Part shown: in pieces, positions 31,945 to 40,309 of the stretch
Position numbering within the stretch: position 1 is the first letter of the stretch
Layout: each line of letters opens with the position of its first letter
Assembly (NCBI GenBank): GCA_902806065.1
Contig: CADCVE010000015.1
Coordinates: 59,503-123,502, forward strand
Source of the DNA: an uncultured Rubrobacteraceae bacterium
Lineage (GTDB): Bacteria > Actinomycetota > Rubrobacteria > Rubrobacterales > Rubrobacteraceae
Length of the DNA stretch: 64,000 nucleotides
Direction of reading: 5' to 3'
Translations under genes and position numbers: made by a program
Notes under the pieces: generated by a model
What the model was told of the DNA's origin: nothing
Databases searched by the model: none
The model's input: only the letters and a program-made list of their open reading frames with translations

Positions 31945-32590
31945 TCACCCTCCAACGGGTATAGGCTGACGAAGCGTCGCCAGTAGCCTTATAGCCGCGC
32001 CGGAGCTCAGGGCCTCCCTTGCCCTCTCCACGCATCCCGCAAGAGATGTAACGTCATCCTCGGTAGCGGTCCACAGCCTGAGGGCGGCGTTGTACAGGAT
32101 CAAGTCCCCAACCGGACCGGCCTCTCCTTCGAGGGCGGCGAGAGAGCGGTTAGTCTCGTCTTCCGGACTTTTCCAGGGTATGTCCGCCCTCGTAGCCCGG
32201 GATAGGCCCACGGATTCCGGCGAGACGCGGAACTCCTCGGTCTCCCCGTTGCGCATCCGGACGAGCGACGAGTTGCCGTCCAGCGAGGCCTCATCCGACC
32301 CTTCTATGGCCCCGTAGACGAGGGCGTGCTCGATCCCGAGGTTCATAAGCGCCTCCGGGATGCTCTCGAGGAACGGGCGATGGGTAACGCCGATCATCAT
32401 GCGCGAACCCGGCACGGGGGAGACGATCTTCTCGACCACGTTCAGCGCGGTGCGGCGCATTATCTCCCAGCGGAGGTCCAGTAAGGCATGGAGTTCGGGC
32501 AGGTAGTGCTCCGCTCTCGTGGCCGAGAAGCCGTGCTCCGCTAGAGACAGCTCGGCCTCCATGGCGGTGTGCAGCGAGGATTTGCTGGCG
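31945..32590 (-). pseudogene. TrpD/YbiB-like phosphoribosyltransferase, N-terminally truncated
   Basis: The minus-strand product from about 32590 matches the C-terminal two-thirds of anthranilate-phosphoribosyltransferase-like (glycosyl transferase family 3) proteins: LDLRWEIMRRTALNVVEKIV, GSRMMIGVTHRPFLESIPEA, LGIEHALVYGAIEGSDEASL, RVSPESVGLSRA and DLILYNAALRLW. The N-terminal helical domain and the glycine-rich phosphate loop are absent. Upstream of about 32590 the open frame runs antisense to a NarK remnant, so the apparent start at 32769 is not real. A recombination or deletion joined the two fragments. It is probably non-functional. Confidence 0.65.
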
Positions 32591-32757
32591 CCATAGGCGC
32601 CTACGGGGGTTTCTTTATCCCTCAAGCATACAAGTACTCCATAGGCGCGACCGGCGGTCCGCAGACGGCGCTCATCGCCTTCGTCGCCTTCTACGCGACC
32701 TGCATCGCCGTAACCTGGTACTTCTACTACCGCAAGAACGCCGAGATCCCCTGTTGA
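32569..32757 (+). pseudogene. C-terminal remnant of a NarK-type nitrate/nitrite transporter
   Basis: The plus strand encodes only the last membrane helices of a major-facilitator nitrate/nitrite transporter: GAIGAYGGFFIPQAYKYSIG, then TGGPQTALIAFVAFYATCIA and VTWYFYYRKNAEIPC before TGA. Intact NarK proteins are 400-500 residues; everything 5' of this point is missing and replaced by the TrpD-like fragment on the opposite strand. The stop is directly followed by the AAAGGAGG ribosome site of the next gene, showing that the lost transporter gene once headed an operon. Confidence 0.7.
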
Positions 32758-32771
32758 AAGGAGGCCCACTA

Positions 32772-33116
32772 ATGGCTTACACGACCGTGCTATTGCAAAC
32801 GATCACCGAGATACAAGGCGAGGGCCTAAACTCACCAACCCCGCTGAACCTTTACTACACTGTGCCTCAAGGCTGCACCGCCGGGGTGCAGTATGTGCGG
32901 GCGGGCAGTACCGTGGGGGGCATGCTCAACATTACCTTGCTACAGAATGGCAAGGTGATGCGCTACATACCCGTCGCGGCTGGTAGTGCAACACACGTAC
33001 CGCTCGCCATCGTAGATGAGCTACAGCCGGGGACGGAGGTCTCGGTCGCCGTCGCGGCAGAAGGATCCGGAACCCTGATTCTGGACATCGGCGTCCTCGA
33101 AGTGAATACCTCGTAA
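32772..33116 (+). CDS. hypothetical beta-rich protein, 114 aa
   Basis: ATG with a strong AAAGGAGG seven bases upstream, inside the NarK remnant's stop region. The sequence alternates short hydrophobic strands (TTVLLQTITEIQGEG, VQYVRAGSTVGGMLNITLLQ, VSVAVAAEGSGTLILDIGVL) and lacks a signal peptide, membrane helix or cysteine pair. It reads like a small beta-sandwich. I do not recognise it. Its position suggests it was cotranscribed with a nitrate transporter; with the transporter gone it may now lack a promoter. Confidence 0.6.
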   Translation: MAYTTVLLQTITEIQGEGLNSPTPLNLYYTVPQGCTAGVQYVRAGSTVGGMLNITLLQNGKVMRYIPVAAGSATHVPLAIVDELQPGTEVSVAVAAEGSGTLILDIGVLEVNTS

Positions 33117-33142
33117 CTACAGGCCAGTACCCTGGCGGCTAC

Positions 33143-34267
33143 TTAGTAACCTTCGACGGAGGCGCGTGTCCGCTCTGCTATATCGCGGGCGACCTCGACG
33201 GTCGAGTTCGTCTCGCGCCACACCTCTAGCTGGCGGTCGGCCCCCGTCGGCTCGTCCAGGATACGCGTTACCTGCGAGAGGTCCCACTCCGTTCGTGATT
33301 CCAGGTCCTCCAGCCAGGTTTCGAGGACTTTGCGGGCTGGGATGCTCTCGTGCGAGTCGTGATCCACGAAGTCGCGTTTTAGACCGTAGCGCTGGGCGCT
33401 CCACTTGTTCTCTTCGATCTCGCGTGATGGGCGGATCGGCTTCTTCTCGCCCGACTCGTACTCTTCAGATAGGACTCCGCAGAGGGCGGCGGTCAGGGCC
33501 AGGAGGGCGCCGGTGCGCCAGGGTTCGGTTTGCGCGTCGCAGGCACGAAGCTCGACGGTGCCGATTTGGGGCGCGGGGCGGACGTCCCACCAGATCTCCC
33601 CGAGCTTGTGGATGGCGCCGGACCTCACCGCGTAGTCTACGTAGCCCGCGTACTCGTCCCAGGAGTTCAGGGGGTCGGGCATCCCGGCGCGGTGGATGGA
33701 ACGTGAGAAGATCAAAATACGAGAGGACTGCATGTCCGTGATCTCACCCTGCCAGAATGGCGAGTTGACAGAGAGCGCGAGCATGTGCGGCACGTACTCT
33801 CGCAGACGGTTGTACAGATATATAGCCTTCTCCCGCCCGCGCACGGCGTAGTGAGTATGCAGCGCGAAGGTGTTGTTGCGCTTGATGAGCCAGCCGAGCT
33901 TGTCTTCCAGGCGCTTGTAGTGAGGCTGGTCGATGATCTCCTGCTCGCGCCAGTCCCCGACCGGATGAGTCCCGCTCGTCCCGAGCACCCGCCCGAGCCG
34001 CTCCACCTCCCCAAAGAGATACCTACGCCTCGATACCAGGTCGTCGAGCACGCTGGCGGGCTCCGCGTGGACGCCGGCGTTTGATTCGATCTCGCAGTCT
34101 ATAAGCTCCCCGGTGTAGTGTCCTTTGGGGGCGTCCGCGAGTATTTTCTGGGCTCCATTGGCGAGCTTCAACGATTGCGGGTCGGCAAGCCAGAGCTCCT
34201 CTTCGGCACCGAGGGTCCCCTCCGGGGCATCCGTCTCGAAGGCGTTCTCGGGGATCAGGGCCGGCAT
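33143..34267 (-). CDS. carboxylate-amine ligase of the GCS2 (glutamate-cysteine ligase-like) family
   Basis: A 374-residue ATP-grasp-like ligase of the GCS2/YbdK group. Signatures are LGAEEELWLADPQSLKL (GxEEEx), ELIDCEIESNAGVH, RYLFGEVERLGRVLGTSGTH, the ALHTHYAV histidine motif, and SRILIFSRSIHRAGMPDPL with VELRACDAQTEPWR. These enzymes couple glutamate to an amine such as cysteine, or act in ergothioneine-type pathways as EgtA; the precise amine cannot be read. The ATG at 34267 has GGGAG right before it, so the ribosome site is odd. A minus-strand TAGAAT near 34381-34386 gives a leader of about 107 nt. Confidence 0.87.
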   Translation of the reverse strand: MPALIPENAFETDAPEGTLGAEEELWLADPQSLKLANGAQKILADAPKGHYTGELIDCEIESNAGVHAEPASVLDDLVSRRRYLFGEVERLGRVLGTSGTHPVGDWREQEIIDQPHYKRLEDKLGWLIKRNNTFALHTHYAVRGREKAIYLYNRLREYVPHMLALSVNSPFWQGEITDMQSSRILIFSRSIHRAGMPDPLNSWDEYAGYVDYAVRSGAIHKLGEIWWDVRPAPQIGTVELRACDAQTEPWRTGALLALTAALCGVLSEEYESGEKKPIRPSREIEENKWSAQRYGLKRDFVDHDSHESIPARKVLETWLEDLESRTEWDLSQVTRILDEPTGADRQLEVWRETNSTVEVARDIAERTRASVEGY

Positions 34268-34483
34268 CTCCCGGGCGCTGGTCGAGGATTCCCGCTCGTC
34301 CCGGTCATGCTGCTCTCTTGTGGCGTCCAGGGTTACTCACCAGCTTTCGGGTAGTGCTTTTGCCGATATCGCAGGTGCCAATTCTACCCGCACCCAGCGG
34401 GGCGACAAGCTGCCCGCTCCGCAACGCCTGGCGGAAGGGTTAGAATGCTTGCTGTCATGCAGGAGCGAGGAGGAGGTACGTGG

Positions 34484-34945
34484 ATGGCCGCGGAAGTCGG
34501 AGACAAGGCGCCGGAGTTCGAGTTGCCGGGCGATAGCTGGGAGGAGAAGATCTCGCTGGAGAAAGCGAGAAATGAGGGGCCGGTCGTTTTGTTCTTCTAT
34601 CCCGGCGACTGGTCGAGCGTATGCACGGACCAGATGGGGCAGCTACAGCAGGAGATAGGGCGCTTTCAGGAGAAGGGTGCTTCGGTCCTTGGCATCAGCG
34701 TCGACTCACCCTGGTCGCACAAGGCGTGGGCCGAGGAGAGAGGCATCGGCTTCCCACTGCTCTCGGACTTCCAGCGCGAGGTTATCGAGGAGTACGGCGT
34801 CAAGCACGAGGCCGGATTCCCCCAGCGGGCCTACTTCGTTATAGACAAAGAGGGTATCGTGCGGGCAAAGAAGATCGAGGACTCCCCCGGTGACCAGCCA
34901 GAGGTAGAGGACGTCCTCGACGACCTCGAAAAGGCGCTCCGGTAA
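34484..34945 (+). CDS. peroxiredoxin (AhpC/TSA family, Bcp/AhpE-like)
   Basis: Thiol peroxidase of 153 residues. The ATG at 34484 is chosen because AGGAGG lies seven bases upstream; an in-frame ATG at 34445 would overlap the TAGAAT -10 box (34441-34446). The domain opens VGDKAPEFELPG, with the peroxidatic Cys in FYPGDWSSVCTDQM (the usual P-x3-T/S-x2-C). ISVDSPWSHKAWAEERGI and GFPQRAYFVIDKEGIVR complete the fold. No second conserved cysteine is seen, so it is probably a one-Cys type. It lies 13 bases before the CitG-like gene; cotranscription is likely. Confidence 0.92.
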   Translation: MAAEVGDKAPEFELPGDSWEEKISLEKARNEGPVVLFFYPGDWSSVCTDQMGQLQQEIGRFQEKGASVLGISVDSPWSHKAWAEERGIGFPLLSDFQREVIEEYGVKHEAGFPQRAYFVIDKEGIVRAKKIEDSPGDQPEVEDVLDDLEKALR

Positions 34946-34958
34946 CGCGCTCCACGGC

Positions 34959-35873
34959 ATGACGGAGGCTACACCAGGAGCGCCCCACCGCCCGCCCGCC
35001 TCTTCCGCCGAGGTAGCCGTGGCGGCATCGAGCGCTCTCTTCCTCGGCTACAGCGCCCCGATGCCGGGGAACGACTCGCGTTACTTCGACGTCACCGTGG
35101 CTCACGAGACGCGCCTGCTCGGTGTTCCGGCCCTCGCCTCCGCCGCCGCGACGGCCGCCGAGAACACCGCTGGCGAAACGGTCCTCGAAGCGGTCTTGGG
35201 CTCGCGCTCCATCGCTGGGTTCGCGGACTTTCGGGTGGCGGGGTATCTTGCGCCGCTGGCGCGCGCTGCGCTCCTCGGTGAGCGGTTGGGGAGGGTCCTG
35301 GCGCGGCTTACGCATGCAGACGCACGCTCCTTCGCCCGGGCTCTGGAGGCGGCTGGTCCGGATCACGTCAGAGGTGCGTTGTATGGGGCGATCAACGTTG
35401 CCCTTGGGGCGGGGCGGGACGCTACGCTGCGGGACGCGATGCGCTTCGCGGCCACTGGAACGCCCGGGGAGCCGATGGCCCGCGAGTACGCCCACAACTT
35501 CGAGGTCACCCGGGAGCTTGCCCTCCCGTCGCTCGTGGGAGCCCTCGCCCGCGCCGAGGCGGCCCGGCCCGCCCTCGTGCAGGCATACCTGGAGGTCCTG
35601 GCCGAGGCGCCGGACGCGGATGTAACCAGCAGGGCCGGCCGTAAGGAGGCGGAGGAGGTCTCACGCATGGCGCATGGGGTCCTCAAGTCCGGTGGCGCGT
35701 ACTCACGGCGGGGTGTGCAGGCGGTGACCAACCTGGATGGGTTGCTGCGCTCTGATACCAGGCTCAAGCCCTCGGCCACCGAAGCGCCGATCATCGCCGC
35801 GGCCTTTCTGCTCGCCCTGGAGCACGGATCCGGATACCTGAACGGCCGCGTCCGTCCCGCGCCACACAAGTAA
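34959..35873 (+). CDS. triphosphoribosyl-dephospho-CoA synthase-like (CitG/MdcB family)
   Basis: A 304-residue mostly helical protein. The order of motifs fits the CitG family: PMPGNDSRYFDVTV (in place of the KPGNVS segment), DHVRGALYGAINVALG, YAHNFEVTRELALPSL and DVTSRAGRKEAEEVSRMA, which carries the D-T-x-R-K-like site, then HGVLKSGGAYSRRGVQAV. Family members make the triphosphoribosyl-CoA prosthetic group of citrate or malonate lyases; a separate archaeal-like subgroup of unknown role also exists. No citrate or malonate lyase genes are here, so the subgroup with other function is plausible. Followed by a probable terminator hairpin. Confidence 0.75.
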   Translation: MTEATPGAPHRPPASSAEVAVAASSALFLGYSAPMPGNDSRYFDVTVAHETRLLGVPALASAAATAAENTAGETVLEAVLGSRSIAGFADFRVAGYLAPLARAALLGERLGRVLARLTHADARSFARALEAAGPDHVRGALYGAINVALGAGRDATLRDAMRFAATGTPGEPMAREYAHNFEVTRELALPSLVGALARAEAARPALVQAYLEVLAEAPDADVTSRAGRKEAEEVSRMAHGVLKSGGAYSRRGVQAVTNLDGLLRSDTRLKPSATEAPIIAAAFLLALEHGSGYLNGRVRPAPHK

Positions 35874-35874
35874 A

Positions 35875-35918
35875 GGTGAACGGCGACCTCGTTCGGAGCC
35901 GAGTTCCGTTCGTGAACC
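35875..35918 (+). terminator. imperfect hairpin, probable terminator
   Basis: GAACGG (35878-35883) pairs with CCGTTC (35906-35911) and CTCG (35888-35891) with CGAG (35900-35903), followed by CCCTTTCC. It begins two bases after the stop of the CitG-like gene. Confidence 0.4.
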
Positions 35919-35992
35919 CTTTCCATCGGCGTTACTCGTTCCCGGGATAGAATCAGCCGTGGAGCGTCTTTTCTGGAGGAGGTACTGAGCAG

Positions 35993-36781
35993 GTGAAAGC
36001 TTTAGTTATCGTAGGACATGGATCACACCTGAACGAGGACTCCAGTTTGCCCGTTTACGAGCACGCGGCGCGCATAAGGGAACGTTTCGGCGGTGAGTAC
36101 GATGAGGTTGTCGAGTGTTTCTGGAAAGAGGAGCCCGCGATGCGCCACGTCCTCGATACCGTGGAGGCGGAGGATGTTTGCGTGGTGCCCGCGTTTATCT
36201 CCGAAGGGTATTTCACCCAGCAGGTCATTCCGCGTGAGCTCGGGCTCGCCGGTCCTGTAACCTATAAGGATGGCAAGGCCATCCGGTATGCGGGGCCTCT
36301 GGGGACGTTCGAGGGGATGGCTGACGTGATCCTCGAACGTGCGGATGACCTCTTGAGAGACAAGGAGGTCAAGCCGGGCCGCCGGGCGCTCGTCCTGCTC
36401 GGCCATGGAACGGACTTGAACAAGAGTTCCGGCGGCGTGATCTACATGAACGCCGAACGCATCAAGGAGCGCGGGCTCTACGACCTCGTCGAGGTCGGAT
36501 TTCTGGACCAGGACCCGCAGATAGCGGAGGTCGTGGAGAGCGTCGAGGCGGAGAACGTCGTCCTGATCCCCGTGTTCATCGCCGAGGGCTGGCATACTCG
36601 CGAGACTATCCCCGAAGACCTGGGTCTCACCGGCGAGGTAACGAGATTAGCCAACAAGACCATCTTCTACGGTGCGCCCGTCGGCACTCACCCCTCAATG
36701 GCCGCCCTGATCGCCGCCCGCGCTCGTGAAACGGAACAGGAAATTGATACGGAGACACAAGTTGCCCGAAGCACCCGCTAA
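35993..36781 (+). CDS. cbiX: sirohydrochlorin chelatase, two-domain CbiX type
   Basis: Inserts Co2+ or Fe2+ into sirohydrochlorin on the way to cobalamin or siroheme. The 262-residue protein is a tandem of two chelatase half-domains: LVIVGHGSHLNEDSSLPVYE at residues 4-23 with catalytic His, and ALVLLGHGTDLNKSS in the second half. Both keep the histidine of G-H-G. FISEGYFTQQVIP and FIAEGWHTRETIP are the matching second motifs, showing the internal duplication. GTG start with GGAGGAGG nine bases upstream, and TAGAAT near 35945 as a -10. It overlaps the DR2241-family gene, a partner often found next to it. Confidence 0.92.
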   Translation: MKALVIVGHGSHLNEDSSLPVYEHAARIRERFGGEYDEVVECFWKEEPAMRHVLDTVEAEDVCVVPAFISEGYFTQQVIPRELGLAGPVTYKDGKAIRYAGPLGTFEGMADVILERADDLLRDKEVKPGRRALVLLGHGTDLNKSSGGVIYMNAERIKERGLYDLVEVGFLDQDPQIAEVVESVEAENVVLIPVFIAEGWHTRETIPEDLGLTGEVTRLANKTIFYGAPVGTHPSMAALIAARARETEQEIDTETQVARSTR

Positions 36782-37628
36782 GCCCTCCGGCTTGCCGGAC
36801 ACCCCACCCAACGTGGCCGCCGCCTCGCGGGAGGCGTTCGCGGCTTGGGTAGATGAGGAGCCCCAAGGTCGTGCCTTCGGCCAGGTCCTCGTCCGACCTG
36901 TCCCGCTCGCCGGTTACCATCTCTGCCATATAGACGACGCGGGTTCCGTCGACCTGGAGATTCACGACGATCCGCGCGCGGCGCGAGAGATCGCCAAGCT
37001 TACCGGCGAGGGCGAGTACCGGCCACTAAAGAGCTCCCCGAACCTTCGGCGAGGATGGGCGCTGCGGTTAAACGGCGTGCCCGGGCTCGCGGTGGCGATG
37101 AACTACCTGTACCCGGCGGGCATTATTCACTGGTACCTCCACCGTGAGGGCAGGCTGGAGATCACTGACTACCGTGAGAACGCAGCGCGTCAGAGCGGTA
37201 TCTATAAGCGCATCCAGCGCCTCTCGGATGAAGGCGTGCAGGACGCCGCGAGGGCATGTTGCGAGGATGCCGTCTGCCTCAAAAAGACGCTGTGGAACGT
37301 GGACTCCGGGACGCCGCTGGAGATGGACCGGGGCAATGGTCACATACCCTGTCCCGAACCGTGCAGCATCTTCGTCTCCTTCGCCCGGCGCGTCAGGCTC
37401 TTCGAACGGGAGAAGAAGCGCGACCTCGACGCCGCCGGTCTCTCCCCAAGCGAGAAAGAAGACCTCGTCGCCCTCGTGGAGACCGCCGCAAGCGGGGCCG
37501 GGAAGCTCGATTTCGCCCGCGAGGCGGAGTTCGAGAAGCCACTGAACGAGCGACGGCTTCGCTATCGCAGGCTAACTCTGATCCCGAAGCTACACCCGGC
37601 GCAAGCCGCCGACAACCCCAACGAGTAG
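36762..37628 (+). CDS. DR2241 family iron-sulfur protein (CbiX-associated)
   Basis: The TTG at 36762 is preferred: GGAG lies seven bases upstream and the frame overlaps the cbiX stop by 20 bases; a GTG at 36726 gives a longer, basic N-terminus. The 288-residue protein has the DR2241 layout, with the cysteine-rich segment ARACCEDAVCLKKTLWN and further HIPCPEPCSIFVSFARRV forming the probable [4Fe-4S] site, then a helical C-terminal part. DR2241 proteins are encoded beside sirohydrochlorin chelatases, often in nitrate or nitrite assimilation loci; they are thought to help in metal insertion, which is inference. Confidence 0.85.
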   Translation: MPEAPAKPSGLPDTPPNVAAASREAFAAWVDEEPQGRAFGQVLVRPVPLAGYHLCHIDDAGSVDLEIHDDPRAAREIAKLTGEGEYRPLKSSPNLRRGWALRLNGVPGLAVAMNYLYPAGIIHWYLHREGRLEITDYRENAARQSGIYKRIQRLSDEGVQDAARACCEDAVCLKKTLWNVDSGTPLEMDRGNGHIPCPEPCSIFVSFARRVRLFEREKKRDLDAAGLSPSEKEDLVALVETAASGAGKLDFAREAEFEKPLNERRLRYRRLTLIPKLHPAQAADNPNE

Positions 37629-37677
37629 CGTAGTTACCGACACGAACGTCGCCAACGACGCTCATCTCGTTCAACTG

Positions 37678-37863
37678 GTGCGCGGGGCTCTGGGCCGTGA
37701 CGCCGCTACACGCGGGCTCTCGCGTCTTAACATCAGCTCCTGCAAGTCCGTCGTTACCCTGCACGGTTGTGTAGGAACACCACAGGAGCGACGCGCTTTC
37801 GAGAAGGTGGTGCGTAGGGTGCCGGGCGTCCGCGGCGTGGTGAATAAGATCCTGATCTTCTAG
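37678..37863 (+). CDS. BON-domain protein, short, start uncertain
   Basis: A small BON (bacterial OsmY and nodulation) domain: LVRGALGRDAATRGLSRLNI, then VVTLHGCVGTPQERRAFEKV and VPGVRGVVNKILIF. The GTG at 37678 has no ribosome site, and BON-like sequence (DTNVANDAHLVQL) continues upstream to about 37633 without any ATG, GTG or TTG. Either a non-standard start is used, or the gene is attached to the upstream DR2241 gene by a lost junction. It lies 49 bases after the DR2241 stop. Confidence 0.6.
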   Translation: MRGALGRDAATRGLSRLNISSCKSVVTLHGCVGTPQERRAFEKVVRRVPGVRGVVNKILIF

Positions 37864-37958
37864 CCTTTCAGAGGTTTGCTTGGTTTCTTGTTTCCCGGTG
37901 ACCGTTCCCGGGTATGATCCCGGGCTATTCTGTTAGGAGATAACCACGGAGGTTGTGT

Positions 37959-38750
37959 ATGGCTAGCAAGAAGAAAGCACTAGGGGGCGTGGTGGGAGCC
38001 AAGGCAGCGACTAGGGCGGCGCGAGGAGCAGGAAAGGTGGCGCTCAAGGGTGGCAAGGCGCAGGCAAAGCTCGCCAAGCAGGCTGCGAGTTCCCGGGAGG
38101 CCGCTGGCCCGAAGTTCTTGAAGTATGGCTTCTTTGCCCTGGTAGGGTTCGTAGTGGGTGCGCTCGTCGCTCGTTCGGGCAAGGATGAGGGTGAGTCTTC
38201 CTCGTTTACCGGTTCTACCGGGCAGCATACCCCGGACTTTGGCAGCCCCGCTGGGCAGCGCGGCGAGACCTGGGGCTCAGGCACGTCTCTGAGCGGTACG
38301 ACGGGCGCTGCTTCCGGGGGAGGACAGGACACGCAGCCCGAGAGTGGAGTGGCCACGCCGCCGCTGCAGCGGCCGGAGGACACGAACCGCACCGGGTCGG
38401 AGCGGGACTACTCGGATCCCTCATCCGGTCCTCTTATCGGGCGGACGCACAGGGGGATCATTGGTGACGTCCCCGTGCAGGAGGAAGAGGTCGAGAACCG
38501 CATCCGGACTAATGTTGGTGAGGACTCGCGTACCAGCGACCTGCCAAGGCTCAACGTCGAGGTGAACGACGGGATAGCGGAGATCCGGGGCCTCGCACAC
38601 ACCGAGGAGGAGAAGCAGGCCGTGGAGGAGATAGCCTCCAACGTAGAGGGTGTCATCGAAGTCCGTAATCTCCTCACCGTCGATCCTGACGCTCCTGCGA
38701 GACGTGACCAGTCCGGTAGCGGAGAATCGGGAGGGACCGGCCCACTGTAG
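37959..38750 (+). CDS. membrane-anchored BON-domain protein
   Basis: ATG with GGAGG six bases upstream. The 263-residue protein has a Lys/Ala/Gly-rich N-terminus (residues 1-50), one membrane helix (FALVGFVVGALVARS, about 58-75), a long low-complexity Ser/Gly/Thr stretch (about 80-165), and a C-terminal BON domain. That domain reads ENRIRTNVGEDSRT, NVEVNDGIAEIRGLAHTEEE and NVEGVIEVRNLLTVDP. BON domains bind phospholipid or peptidoglycan surfaces, so an envelope role is likely. Single-gene unit ended by a strong bidirectional terminator. Confidence 0.82.
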   Translation: MASKKKALGGVVGAKAATRAARGAGKVALKGGKAQAKLAKQAASSREAAGPKFLKYGFFALVGFVVGALVARSGKDEGESSSFTGSTGQHTPDFGSPAGQRGETWGSGTSLSGTTGAASGGGQDTQPESGVATPPLQRPEDTNRTGSERDYSDPSSGPLIGRTHRGIIGDVPVQEEEVENRIRTNVGEDSRTSDLPRLNVEVNDGIAEIRGLAHTEEEKQAVEEIASNVEGVIEVRNLLTVDPDAPARRDQSGSGESGGTGPL

Positions 38751-38782
38751 AGCCCGAACCGAGAGCGATTGCTGCGCAGAAA

Positions 38783-38814
38783 CGCCCCCGCCAGTTAAGG
38801 CGGGGGCGCTTCTC
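38783..38814. terminator. bidirectional terminator
   Basis: Arms 38783-38792 (CGCCCCCGCC) and 38799-38808 are perfect complements with a six-base loop (AGTTAA), followed on the plus side by CTTCTCGTTT and preceded by an A-run for the minus side. It separates two convergent genes. Confidence 0.85.
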
Positions 38815-38857
38815 GTTTGCTTGGTTTACGTATCGATAGTAGTGGTTTGTAGCTCCG

Positions 38858-40213
38858 CTAGCTCCGGATCAGGTCGAGTAACTCGTCTCGTTTGGTCTGC
38901 ATCGTTTCCCTATCCTCGGCTTCCACGTTCAAGCGGAGGAGGGGTTCGGTGTTCGAGGGCCGGAGGTTGAACCACCAGTCCCCGTAGTCCACGGTCAGGC
39001 CGTCGAGGTGGTCTACCGCGGGGTTGTCACGTTCGGCGTAGTACTCTTCGACGCGCTCGAGCACCTCTTGCTGGTCGTCGACTTCGGAGTTGATCTCACC
39101 GGAGCGGACGTACGGGTCTATGGGTTCGAGTAGCTTGGAGATAGGTTCTTCCTGGCGGCCCACCAACTCGGCGACGGTGAGCATGGCGATTATCCCGGAG
39201 TCGGCGAAGTAGTTGTCCCGGAAGTAGAAGTGACCTGAGTGCTCGCCACCGAAGGCGGCGTTATTCTTGCGCATCTGGGGCTTGATGATCGAGTGCCCGG
39301 CCTTCGTGCGGATCGGCCTGCCGCCCTCGTGCCGCACCAGCTGTGGTAGCGCTCTAGAACACACAGCACTGTATACGATGACAGCTCCAGGCTCCTTCTC
39401 CAGGACGTTCTTGGTGACCAGCGTAGCGAGGATGTCGCCGGAGATCGTCTCACCCTTCTCGGTGACGATAAAGCACCTGTCCGCGTCCCCGTCGAAGGCC
39501 ACCCCGAAGTCCGCCCCCTCAGCGACGACGCGTTCCTGAATCTCAACCATGTTCTCGGGCTCTATCGGGTTGGGCGGATGGTTGGGGAACGAGCCGTCGA
39601 GTTCGAAGTACATGGGGACGTACTCGAAGGGCAGACGCTCGAAGATCGGCGGGAGCATCTTGCCGGCCATGCCGTTGCCCGCGTCCACGACTATTTTCAA
39701 GGGTCTCAGCCCCTCGGTATCTATGAAGCTCAGGCAGTGTTCGGCATAGTCGACCGTTACGTCGCCCTCCTCGACGGAGCCCGAATACTCGCTCGGTTCG
39801 GGGAGTTTGCCGGAGGTGATGAGGTCGCGTATCTGGAAGATACCCTCATCGCCGGAGAGGGCGATAGCGTCCTCGCGGCAGAGCTTGAAGCCGTTGTAAT
39901 CCTTGGGGTTGTGGGAGGCGGTGATCATGACCCCGCCCGGCTCCTCCAAGTGCCCGACCGCGAAGTAGAGGGCGTCGGTGGAGACGAGCCCGATATTCAA
40001 GACATCTGCGCCGGCCTCCGTTACGCCCTGGATAAACGCATCTTTCAGGGTTTCGCCCGAGAGGCGCATATCTCGCCCGACGACTACGCGGGACCCCGAG
40101 AGCCCGAGGTAGTGGACGTAGGCGCGCCCTACCTGCCGGGCTACTTCTTCGTTCAAGGCGTCCGGATAGCGGCCCCTGATATCGTAGGCCTTGAAGATTG
40201 ACTCGTCGATCAT
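38858..40213 (-). CDS. manB: phosphomannomutase/phosphoglucomutase
   Basis: Interconverts hexose 1- and 6-phosphates through a phosphoserine intermediate; feeds nucleotide-sugar and glycolipid synthesis. The ATG at 40213 has a GGGAGA ribosome site; a longer frame from 40273 adds a basic extension without support. The 451-residue protein has the active-site serine loop VMITASHNPKDYNG, metal site FDGDADRC, sugar-binding FGGEHSGHFYF and phosphate-binding loop RPSNTEPLLR. The order and length match the bacterial PMM/PGM group. Convergent with the BON protein; no operon partner seen. Confidence 0.94.
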   Translation of the reverse strand: MIDESIFKAYDIRGRYPDALNEEVARQVGRAYVHYLGLSGSRVVVGRDMRLSGETLKDAFIQGVTEAGADVLNIGLVSTDALYFAVGHLEEPGGVMITASHNPKDYNGFKLCREDAIALSGDEGIFQIRDLITSGKLPEPSEYSGSVEEGDVTVDYAEHCLSFIDTEGLRPLKIVVDAGNGMAGKMLPPIFERLPFEYVPMYFELDGSFPNHPPNPIEPENMVEIQERVVAEGADFGVAFDGDADRCFIVTEKGETISGDILATLVTKNVLEKEPGAVIVYSAVCSRALPQLVRHEGGRPIRTKAGHSIIKPQMRKNNAAFGGEHSGHFYFRDNYFADSGIIAMLTVAELVGRQEEPISKLLEPIDPYVRSGEINSEVDDQQEVLERVEEYYAERDNPAVDHLDGLTVDYGDWWFNLRPSNTEPLLRLNVEAEDRETMQTKRDELLDLIRS

Positions 40214-40309
40214 CGCTCTCCCTCTACCTCCGGGTCGTCTCCCTCTACATATCTCAGATGCTGCCGGAGCCATAGGTCTCCGCGTGTTCGGTACAATAGC
40301 GGACTATGG

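Noticed and set aside
32590..32769. N-terminal extension of the TrpD-like ORF to 32769
   Set aside because: It is the antisense of the NarK remnant and has no TrpD-like sequence.
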